A DNA stretch of 64,000 nucleotides from Haematococcus lacustris. Its lineage: Eukaryota > Chlorophyta > Chlorophyceae > Chlamydomonadales > Haematococcaceae. A program made the translations under genes and the position numbers. Below the pieces are notes generated by a model that was given only the letters and a program-made list of their open reading frames with translations, searched no databases and was not told the origin of the DNA. Position 1 is the stretch's first letter, and each line of letters starts with the position of its first letter. Of the stretch, positions 22,301-34,300 are shown one piece after another. The stretch lies in contig JASKMD010000008.1 of the NCBI GenBank assembly GCA_030144725.1, forward strand, positions 13,534,915 through 13,598,914. The letters run 5' to 3'.

Positions 22301-25300
22301 GCTCTCACCGTGGCGTGGCCTGTATGCTGCTTGGCTTTGTGTGTGCCACCTATAGGCATGTGATGCTACCTGTCCAAGTGTCGTGTCTAGCCACTTACCA
22401 CTTGTCCCGTGGCAAGCAACGAGAGCTGCATGGTGCATGATCTGACATGCAAGCAGTAGGATGCATTTATCCTCGTCTTCCCTTCTTGATGACACGCTCT
22501 TAGCAAGTTATAGATGGCTGGCGGCTAGGCTGACTCACACTGCCACTCATTGCATGCACGGTTACCGCTGTGGCTAATGCACTCAATGCAACTTTAACAT
22601 GTCACAGTGGGTACATCCACAGCCCGTGGACACAATGGTTACGCATATTGACGGTTTCTTGCCAGTCTTGCTCGTCCTAGTGCAATCTTATTGCCATGGT
22701 GCTGACATCTTCCATAGCTCCTGTTGTGTAAGCTGCGCATGGTGGTCATGTCTTGCTTGCTTGCAGGGTGTGGGACATGGCCGCTGGCAGCTGCACACAC
22801 ACCCTGGAGGGGCACACAGATCGTGTGACCAGTGTAACCCTAAGCCCTGATGGCAAGGTCCTAGTGTCAGGGTCTGGAGACAAGACCATCAGGTGGGTGT
22901 ACACGAACCAATGCACACCATACGTCCACCCCATTCCCAACCTTTGGCATTGGACCCCACCACCTAGTGTGCTGACCAGCTTACATGACGGCGCTAGTAC
23001 TACATGGCAGCCCCCTCTCACAGCCCTCTACGCAAACCCTAGTAGGGTGGCGCTTGAATTGAGAGAGGCACATTCATCACAGTGTGCACAATAGGCAGAG
23101 CATGGTGGTCATCGCTAGGCATTGTGTGTAACCACCAAGGGCAGCAGAGGTCAGATGTGAGGCGAAACTGCAACTTACATCAGCCTATTTCCGCTTGTGT
23201 TTGTGTTGGCACTTATGAAGGAGGTTCACGCAGCGCAGCTCATGCATGGCTTCGCTAGGCTGCACAACTCCTTTGGCACGAAGCAAGCAAGCCTCCCTAG
23301 GTCCAGGCAACAACATGGCTTTGACAGCCTGGGTTGCCTATCAGCTCCTCATTGGACCCCTCTTGCTTTGTGGGCAGTTTGGGGCACAGCTGTTGAGACG
23401 CTCATCACAAGTAGGGCAAGCATCACGGCAAGGCTTGCCTCCTGCCTGGCTTGAGGTGTGGCGGGCGGGTTGGGGCGGAGCCTTGTCAGCATCTTGTTTT
23501 ATGGTTGTTGGTGAGCCAAAGTGGTGGAGGGGCCCAACCAGGGTACTTCAGGGTGGGCTGACTCATGGTGGCATCCTTGATGCTTGAGGTGTGTCCTCAC
23601 GGCCTTATCGCAATGCATTGCATGACTCTTGTTAGTGGTGCAGCCATGTTTTTCAGCTGTGCTTGATGGGACTGCAATACGCCCTGGACAGCTGTGGCGG
23701 GTGCCTTGTCCCTCATGGCAGGGAAGGTCTGGGCTCTCACCGTTGGGTGGCCTGTATGCTGCTAGGCTTTGTGTGCGCCACCCACAGGCATGTGATGCTA
23801 CCTTTCCAAGTGCCGTGTCTAGCCACTTACCACTTGTCCCGTGGCAAGCAACGACAGCTGCATGGTGCATGATCTAGCATGCATGCAGTAGGATCCATTC
23901 ACTCTCGTCTTCCCTTCTTGATGACACGCTCTCAGCAAGTTATAGATGGCTGGTGGCTAGGCTGACTCACACTGCCACTCATTGCATGCACGGTTACCGC
24001 TGTGGCTAATGCACTCAATGCAACTACAACATGTCACGGTGGACACATCCACAGCCAGTGGACACATTGGTCACGCATCTTGACAGTGTCTTGCAAGCCT
24101 TGCTCGTCCTAGTGCAATCTCATTGCCATGGTGCTGACATCTTCAGTAGCTCCTGTTGTGCAAGCTGCGCATGGTGGTCCTGTCTTGCTTGCTTGCAGGG
24201 TGTGGGACATGGCCACTGGAAGCTGCACACACACCCTGGAGGGGCACACATATGGTGTGAACAGTGTAACATTGAGCCCTGATGGCAAGGTCCTGGTCTC
24301 AGGGTCTCGAGACAAGACCATCAGGTGGGTGTACACGCACTATGGCATCGTGCTATCGCATCCGTATTATCGCATCCGTACTATCGCATCCGTACTTTCG
24401 CATCGTGCACTGTTAAGACAAGACCATCAGGTGGGTGTACACGCACCAATGCACACCATACGTCCACCCCATTCCCAACCTTTGGCACTGGACCCCACCA
24501 CCTAGTGTGTTGACCAGCTTACATGACGGCGCTGGCGGTACATGGCAGCCCCCTCTCGCAGCCCTCCACGCAAGCCGTGGAAGGGTGGTGGTTGAATTGA
24601 GTGAGGCACATTTATCACAGGGTGCACACCAAGCAGAGCATAGTGGTCATCGCCAGGCATTGTGTGCAACCACCAAGGGCAGCCACAGGTCAAATGTCAG
24701 GCGAAACTGCAACTTACAGCAGTTATCTCCGCTTGTGTTTGTGATGGCACTAATGAAGGAGGTTCACGCAGCGCAGCTCATACATGGCTTCGCTAGGCTG
24801 CTCATATCCTTTTACACGCAGCAAGCAAGCCTCCCTAGGCCAGGGCGACAAGATGGCTTTGACAGCCTCGGTTGCATGTCAGCTCCTCACAAGACCCCTC
24901 TTGCTGGGTGGGCAGCTTGGGGCACAACTGTTGAGACGCTCATCACAACTAGGACAAGCATCACGGCAAGGCTTGCCTGCTTGGCTTGAAGTATGGGGGG
25001 CGGGCCCAAAAGCTGGCCATGCGTTGGAAACGGGCGACCGACGACCGGTGCCCACTCTGCGGGGAAGCTGACAGTGCCACTCACCTCCTCTCGGGCTGCA
25101 GCGAGACACTACCGATGGTGCGAGAAAGGCACAATAGGGGCGGGCGCCTCATCGCTAAAGCCATAAGCAAGGGTACCCTAGGCGGGTACATCAGCTTCGC
25201 GGACACCGGCAGTTGGGAGAAGGGCGCAAAAGAAGACCTCGACCTCCCTAACGCCACACTCCACACAACGCTAAAAGCACTCGGACTGAAGACAGCAGCA

Positions 25301-28300
25301 ACCAAAAACACCGCCAGACCAGACATTCTCATGGTGATGCCTACAACGAAGACGGACAAACGTGGCAAAGCCATCAATCGGGTCACCATCATAGAAATCA
25401 CATACTGCTCGGACTCTAGGTGGACGGATCACTTAGACAAGGCACTCAACCAACACACCAATCTAGCTCAAACCATACGCAAGGAAGGCCACATGGTGGA
25501 GATTAGACCAATCCTCCTGGGCATAGGTGGCATAACGTATGAAGCACACACACGGCAACACCTCTTGGCCTTGGGGGTCTCACAAGATAACACTACTAAA
25601 CTATTACACAAGCTATCAAGACACGCGGTGGAGACAGCCCACTCCATTGCAAAGACAAGCCACAGACTCAGGGCTACCAAGAGGGAGGGAGGGTAGGGGG
25701 GTCGCCTCTTCCTTGGCTCGACTGGTGGGAGCAGGCCGCGCCCCAGGCGGTAACCTCTCCCTTAATGCACGCCGGTGAATACCGGAGTAGTCTTCTTCTT
25801 CTTCTTCTCCTGTGGCGGGCGGGCTGGGTCAGAGCCTTGTCAGCATCTTACTTAATGATTGTGGGGGAGCCAAAGTGGTGGAGGGGCCCAAACCGGGTAC
25901 TTCAGGGTGAGCTGACTCATGGTGGCATCCTTGATGCATGAGGTGTGTCCTAATGGCCTAGCTGCAATGCATTGCATGACTCATGTTAGTGGTGCATCCC
26001 TGTTTTTCAGCTGTGTTTGATGGGACTGCAATACGCCCTGGACAGCTGTGGCGGGTGCCATGTCCCTCATGGCCGGGAAGGTCTGGGGCTCTCACCGTGG
26101 CGCGGCTTGTATGCTGCTTGGCTTTGTGTGTGCCACCCACAGGCATGTGATGCTACCTGTCCACGTGCTGTGTCTAGCCACTTACCACTTGTCCCGTGAC
26201 AAGCAACGAGAGCTGCATGGTGCATGATCTGGCATGCATGCAGTAGGATCCATTCATTCTCGTCTTTCCTTCTTGATGACACGCTCTCAACAAGTTATAG
26301 ATGGTTGGTGGCTAGGCTGACTCACACTGCCACTCATTGCATGCACGGTTACCGCTGTGGCTATTGCACTCAATGCAACTTCAACATGTCACGGTGGATA
26401 CATCCACAGCCAGTGGACACAGAGTCACGCATCTTGGCAGTGTCTTGCAAGCCTTGCTCGTCCTAGTGCAATTTGGTTGCCATGGTGCTGAAATCTTCCA
26501 TAGCCCCTGTTGTGTAAGCTGCGCATGGTGGTCATGTCTTGCTTGCAGGGTGTGGGAGATGGCCACCGGCAGCAGCACACACACCCTGGAGGGGCACACA
26601 TCTTGGGTTACCTGTGTGACATTGAGCCCTGATGGCAAGGTCCTGGTGTCAGGGTCTGAAGACAAGACCATCAGGTGGGTGTACACGCACCAATGCACAC
26701 CATACGTCCACCCCATTCCCAACCTTTGGCACTGGACCCCACCACCTTGTGTGTTGACCAGCTTAGATTACGGCGCTGGCGGTACATGTCAGCCCCCTCC
26801 CTCAGCCCTCCACGCAAGCCCTGGAAGGGTGGCGCTTGAATTGAGTGAGGCACATCCATCACAGGGTGCACACCAGGCAGAGCATGGTGGTCATTGCCAA
26901 GCATTGTGTGCAACCACCAAGGTTAGCATAGGTCAGATGTGAGGCGAAACTGCAACTTACATCAGCCTATTTCCGCTTGTGTTTGTGTTGGCACTTATGA
27001 AGGAGGTTCACGCAGCGCAGCTCATGCATGGCTTCGCTAGGCTGCACAACTCCTTTGGCACGAAGCAAGCAAGCCTCCCTAGGTCCAGGCAACAACATGG
27101 CTTTGACAGCCCGGGTTGCCTATCAGCTCCTCATTGGACCCCTCTTGCTTTGTGGGCAGTTTGGGGCACAGCTGTTGAGACGCTCATCACAACTAGGGCA
27201 AGCATCACGGCAAGGCTTGCCTGCTGCCTGGCTTGAGGTGTGGCAAGCGGGCTGGGGCGGAGCCTTGTTATCATCTTGTTTTATGTTTGTTGGTGAGCCA
27301 AAGTGGTGGAGGGGCCCAACTTGGGTACTTCAGGATGTGCTGACTCATGGTGGCATCCTTGATGCTTGAGGTGTGTCCTAATGGCCTGACTGCAATGCAT
27401 TGCATGACTCTTGTTAGTGGTGCAGCCATGTTTTTCAGCTGTGCTTGATGGGACTGCAATACACCCTGGGCATCTGTGGCGTGTGCCATGCCTCTCATGG
27501 CTGGGAAGATCTGGGCTCTCACCGTGGCGTGGCCTGTATGCTGCTAGGCTTTGTGTGCGCCACCCACAGGCATGTGATGCTACCTGTCCAAGTGCCGTGT
27601 CTAGCCACTTACCACTTGTCCCGTGGCAAGCAACGAGAGCTGCATGGTGCATGATCTAGCATGCATGCAGTAGGATCCATTCACTCTCGTCTTCCCTTCT
27701 TGATGACACGCTCTCAGCAAGTTATAGATGGCTGGTGGCTAGGCTGACTCACACTGCCACTCATTTCATGCACGGTTACCGCTGTGGCTAATGCACTCAA
27801 TGCAACTACAACATGTCACGGTGGACACATCCACAGCCAGTGGACACATTGGTCACGCATCTTGACAGTGTCTTGCAAGCCTTGCTCGTCCTAGTGCAAT
27901 CTCATTGCCATGGTGCTGACATCTTCGGTAGCTCCTGTTGTGTAAGCTGCGCATGGTGGTCATGTCTTGCTTGCTTGCAGGATGTGGAACATGGCCACTG
28001 GCAGCTGCACACAATCCTTGCAGGGGCACACAGATTGTGTGACCAGTGTAACATTGAGCCCTGATGGCAAGGTCCTGGTGTCAGGGTCTGAAGACAAGAC
28101 CATCAGGTGGGTGTACACGCACCAATGCACACCATATGTCCACCCCATTCCCAACCTTTGGCACTGGACCCCACCACCTAGTGTGCTGACCAGCTTACAT
28201 GACGGCGCTGGCGGTACATGTCAGCCCCCTCCCTCAGCCCTCCACGCAAGCCCTGGAAGGGTGGCGCTTGAATTGACTGAGGCACATTCATCATAGGGTG

Positions 28301-31300
28301 CGCACCAGGCAGAGCATGGTGGTCATCGCCAGGCATTGTGTGCAACCACCAAGGGCAGCAAAGGCCAAACTTCAGGCGAAAGCGCAACTTCCATTAGCCA
28401 TCTCCGCTTGTGTGTGTGTTTGCACTTATGAAGGAGTTTCACGCAGCGCAGCTCATGCATGGCTTCGCTTGGCTGCACAGATCCTTTCCACGCAGCAAGC
28501 AAGCCTCCCTAGGTCCAGGCAACAACATGGCTTTGACAGCCAGGGTTGCCTGGCAGCTCATCACAGAACCCCCCGCAGCTTGGGGCACAACTGCTGAGAT
28601 GCTCATCACAACTAGGGGAAGCAACAAGGCAAGGCTTGCATGCTTCCGGGCTTGAGGTGTGGCGGGCGGGCTGGGGCGGAGCCTTGTCAGCATCTTGTTT
28701 TGTGGTTGTTGGTGAGCCAAAGAGGTCGAGGGGCTGACATCTTCAGTAGCCCCTGTTGTGTAAGCTGCGCATGGTGGTCATGTCTTGCTTGCTTGCAGGG
28801 TGTGGGACATGGCCGCTGGCAATTGCACACACACCCTAGAGGGGCACACATATGGTGTGAACGGTGTGGCACTAAGCCCTGATGGCAAGGTCCTGGTGTC
28901 AGGATCTAGAGACAATACCATCAGGTGGGTGTACACGCACCAATGCACACCATACGTCCACACCATTTGCAGCCTTTGGCACTGTACCCCACCACCTAGT
29001 GTGTTGACCAGCTTAGATGACGGCTCTAGTACTACATGGCAGCCCCCTCCCTTAGCCCTCCACGCAAGCCCTGGAACTTTGGCGGTTGAATTGAGAGAGG
29101 CACATTTATCACAGTGTGCACAATAGGCAGAGCATGGTGGTCATCGCTAGGCATTGTGTGCAACCACCAAGGGCAGCAGAGGTCAGATGTGAGGCAAAAC
29201 TGGAACTTACATCAGCCTATCTCCGCTTGTGTTTGTGATGGCACTTATGAAGGAGGTTCACGCAGCGCAGCTCATGCATGGCTTCGCTAGGCTGCTCAGA
29301 TCCTTTTTCACAAAGCAAGCAAGCCTCCCTAGGTCCAGGCAACAACATGGCTTTGACAGCCTGGGTTGCCTATCAGCTCCTCACAGGACCCCTCTTACTG
29401 GGTGGGCAGCTTGGGGCACAACTGCTGAGATGCTCATCACAACTAGGGCAAGCATCACGGCAAGGCTTGCCTGCCTGGCTTGAGGTGTGGCGGGCGGGTT
29501 GGGGCGGAGCCTTGTCAGCATCTTGTTTCATGGTTGTTGGTGTGCCACTGTGGTGGAGGGGCCCAATCCGGGTACTTCAGGGTGGGCTGACTCATGGTGG
29601 CATCCTTGATGCTTGAGGTGTGTCCTGATGGCCTGACTGCAATGCATTGCATGACTCTTGTGAGTGGTGCAGCCATGTTTTTCAGCTGTGCTTGATGGGA
29701 CTGCAATACGCCTTGGACAGCTGTGGCGGGTGCCTTGTCCCTCACGGCCAGGAAGGTCTAGGGCTCTCAACGTGGCGCGGGTTGTATGCTGCTTGGCTTT
29801 GTGATGCAACTACAACATGTCACGGTGGATACATCCAAAGCCAATGGACACATTGGTCACGCATCTTGGCAGTGTCTTGCAAGCCTTGCTCGTCCTAGTG
29901 CAATCTTATTGCCATGGTGCTGACATCCTCAATAGCCCCTGTTGTGTAAGCTGTGCATGGTGGTCATGTCTTGCTTGCAGGGTGTGGGAGATGGCCACCG
30001 GCAGCAGCACACACACCCTGGAGGGGCACACAGATTGTGTGACCAGTGTGACTCTGAGCCCTAATGGCAAGGTCCTGCTGTCAGGGTCTTATGACAAGAC
30101 CATCAGGTAGGTGTACACGCACCAATGCACACCATACGTCCACCCCATTCCCAACCTTTGGCACCGGACCCCACCACCTTGTGTGTTGACCAGCTTACAT
30201 GACGGCGCTAGTACTACATGGCAGCCCCCTCTCACAGCCCTCTACGCAAGCCCTAGTAGGGTGGCGCTTGAATTGAGGGAGGCACATTCATGACAGGGTG
30301 CACATTAGGCAGAGCATGGTGGTCATCGCTAGGCATTGTGTGCAACCACCAAGGGCAGCAGAGGTCAGATGTGAGGCAAAACTGCAACTTACATCAGCCT
30401 ATCTCCGCTTGTGTTTGTGTTGGCACTTATGAAGGAGGTTTACGCAGCGCAGCTCATGCATGGCTTCGCTTGGCTGCACAGCTCCTTTTTCACGACGCAA
30501 GCAAGCCTCCCTAGGTCCAGGCAACAACATGGCTTTGACAGCCTGGGGTGCCTGTCAGCTCCTCACAGGGCCCCTCTTGCTGGGTGGGCAGCTTGGGGCA
30601 CAGCTGCTGACATGCTCATCGCAACTAGGGCAAGCATCACGGCAAGGTTAGCCTGCTGCCAGGCTTGAAGTGTGGCGGGCGGGCTGGGGCTGAGCTTTGT
30701 CAGCATCTTGTTTCATGGTTGTTGGTGTGCCACTGTGGTGGAGGGGCCCAAGCCGGGTACTTCAGGGTGAGCTGACTCATGGTGGCATCCTTGATGCTTG
30801 AGGTGTGTCCTAATGGCCTGACTGCAATGCATTGCATGACTCTTGTTAGTGGTGCAGCCATGTTTTTCAGCTGTGCTTGATGGGACTGCAATACGCCCTG
30901 GACAGCTGTGGCGGGTGCCTTGTCCCTCATGGCTGGGAAGGTCTGGGCTCTCACCGTTGGGTGGCCTGTATGCTGCTAGGCTTTGTGTGCGCCACCCACA
31001 GGCATGTGATGCTACCTGTCCAAGTGCCGTGTCTAGCCACTTACCACTTGTCCCGTGGCAAGCAACGAGAGCTGCATGGTGCATGATCTGGCATGCATGC
31101 AGTAGGATCCATTCACTCTCGTCTTCCCTTCTAAATGACATGCTCTCATCAAGTTATAGATGGCTGGTGGCTAGGCTAACTTACACTGCTACTCATTGCA
31201 TGCACGGTTACCGCTGTGGCTAATGCACTCAATGTAGTTCCAACATGTCACGGTGGACACATCCACAGCCAATGGACACATTGGTCACGCATCTTGACAG

Positions 31301-34300
31301 TGTCTTGCAAGCCTTGCTCGTCCTAGTGCAATCTTATTGCCATGGTGCTGACATCTTCAGTAGCTCCTGTTGTGTAAGCTGCGCATGGTGGTCACGTCTT
31401 GCTTGCTTGCAGGGTGTGGGACATGGCCACTAGCAGCTGCACACACACCCTGGAGGGGAACACATGGCAGGTTACGAGTGTGACATTGAGCCCTGATGGC
31501 AAGGTCCTGGTGTCAGGGTCTGAAGACAAGACCATCAGGTGGGTGTACACGCACCAATGCACACCATACGTCCACCCCATTCCCAACCTTTGGCACTGGA
31601 CCCCACCACCTAGTGTGTTGGCCGGCTTAGATGATGGCGTAGGCGGTACATGGCAGCCCCCTCTCACAGCCCTCCACGCAAACCCTAGTAGGGTGACGCT
31701 TGAATTGAGTGAGGCACATTCATCACAGGGTGCACACCAGGCAGAGCATGGTGGTCATCACCAGGCATTGTGTGTAACCACCAAGGGCAGCAGAGGTCAG
31801 ATGTGAGGCAAAACTGGAACTTACATCAGCCTATTTCCGCTTGTTTTTGTGATGGCACTTATGAAGGAGGTTCACGCAGCGCAGCTCATGCATGGCTTCG
31901 CTAGGCTGCTCAGATCCTTTCCACGCAGCAAGCAAGCCTCCCTAGGTCCAGGCAACAACATGGCTTTGCCAGCTTGGGTTGCCTGTCAGCTCCTCACAGG
32001 ACCTCACTTGCTGGGTGGGTAGCTTGGGGCACAACTGCTCAGATGCTCATCACAATTAGACCAAGCATCGCGGCAAGGCTTGCCTGCTGCCTGGCTTGGG
32101 GTGTGGCGGGCGGGCTGAGGCGGAGCCTAGTTATCATCTTGTTTTATGTTTGTTGGTGAGCCAAAGTGGTGGAGGGGCCCAACCAGGGTACTTCAGGGTG
32201 GGCTGACTCATGGTGGCATCCTTGATGCTTGAGGTGTGTCCTAATGGCCTGACTGCAATGCATTGCATGACTCTTGTTAGTGGCGCAGCCATGTTTTTCA
32301 GCTGTGCTTGATGGGACTGCAATACGCCCTGGACAGCTGTGGCGGGTGCCACGTCCCTCACGGCCAGGAAGGTCTAGGGCTCTCAACGTGGCGCGGGTTG
32401 TATGCTGCTTGGCTTTGTGATGCAACTACAACATGTCATCGTGGACACATCCACAGCCAATGGACACATTGGTTACGCATCTTGGCAGTGTCTTGCAAGC
32501 CTTGCTGGTCCTAGTGCAATCTTATTGCCATGGTGCTGACATCTTCAGTAGCTCCTGTTGTGTAAGCTACGCATGGTGGTCCTGTCTTGTTTGCTTGCAG
32601 GGTGTGGGACATGGCCGCTGGCAGCTGCAAACACACACTGGAGGGGCACACAGATTGTGTGACCAGTGTAACATTGAGCCCTGATGGCAAGGTCCTAGTG
32701 TCAGGGTCTGGAGACAAGACCATCAGGTGGGTGTACACGAACGAATGCACACCATACGTCCACCCCACTCCCAACCTTTGGCACTGGACCCCACCACCTA
32801 GCGTGTTGACCAGCTAATATGACGGCACTAGTACTACATGGCAGCCCCCTCTCACAGCCCTCCACGCAAGCCCTGGAAGGGTGGCGGTTGAATTGAGTGG
32901 GGCACATTCATCACAGGTGCACACCAGGCAGAGCATGGTGGTCAAGGCCAGGCATTGTGTGCAACCACCAAGGGCACGCACAGGTCAAATGTGAGGCGAA
33001 ACTGCAACTTACATCTGCCATCTCCGCTTGTGTTTAGGTTGGCACTGGTGAAGGAGGTTCATGCAGCACAGCTCATGCATGGCTTCGCTTGGCTGCACAG
33101 CTCCTTTTACACGAAGCAAGCAAGCCTCCCTAGGCCAGGGCGACAACATGGCTTTGACAGCTTGGGTTGCCTGGCAGCTCATCACAGGACCCCACTTGCT
33201 GGGTGGGTAGCTTGGGGCACAACTGCTGAGACGCTCATCACAACTAGGGCAAGCATCAGGGCAAAGCTTGCCTGTTGCCTGGCTTGAGGTGTGGCGGGCG
33301 GGTTGGGGCGGAGCCTTGTCATCAGCTTGTTTCATGGTTGTTGGTGTGCTAAAGTGGTGGAGGGGCCCAAGCCGGGTACTTCAGGGTGAGCTGACTCATG
33401 GTGGCATCCTTGATGCTTGAGGTGTGTCTAGATGGCCTGACTGCAATGCATTGCATGACTCTTGTTAGTGGTGCAGCCATGTTTTTCAGCTGTGCTTGAT
33501 GGGACTGCAATACGCCCTGGACAGCTGTGGCGGGTGCCTTGTCCCTCATGGCAGGGAAGGTCTGGGCTCTCACCGTTGGGTGGCCTGTATGCTGCTAGGC
33601 TTTGTGTGCGCCACCCACAGGCATGTGATGCTACCTGTCCAAGTGCCGTGTCTAGCCACTTACCACTTGTCCCGTGGCAAGCAACGACAGCTGCATGGTG
33701 CATGATCTAGCATGCATGCAGTAGGATCCATTCACTCTCGTCTTCCCTTCTTGATGACACGCTCTCAGCAAGTTATAAATGGCTGGCGGCTAGGCTGACT
33801 CACACTGCCACTCATTGCATGCACGGTTACCGCTGTGGCTAATGCAATCAATGCAACTTCAACATGTCACGGTGGACACATCCACAGTCCGTGGACACAT
33901 TGGTCACGCATATTGACAGTGTCTTGCAAGCCTTGCTCGTCCTAGTGCAATCTTATTGCCATGGTGCTGACATCTTCAGTAGCTCCTGTTGTGTAAGCTG
34001 CGCATGGTGGTCATGCCTTGCTTGCTTGCAGGGTTTGGAACATTGCCGCTGGCAGCTGCACACACACCCTAGAGGGGCACACATATGGTGTGAACGGTGT
34101 GACACTGAGCCCTGATGGCAAGGTCCTGGTATCAGGGTCTAGAGACAATACCATCAGGTGAGTGTGCACGCACCAATGCACACCATACGTCCACCCCATT
34201 CCCAACCTTTGGCACTGGACCCCACCACCTAGTGTGTTGACCAGCTTACATGACGGCGCTGGCGGTACATGGCAGCCCCCTCTCACAGCCCTCCACGCAA

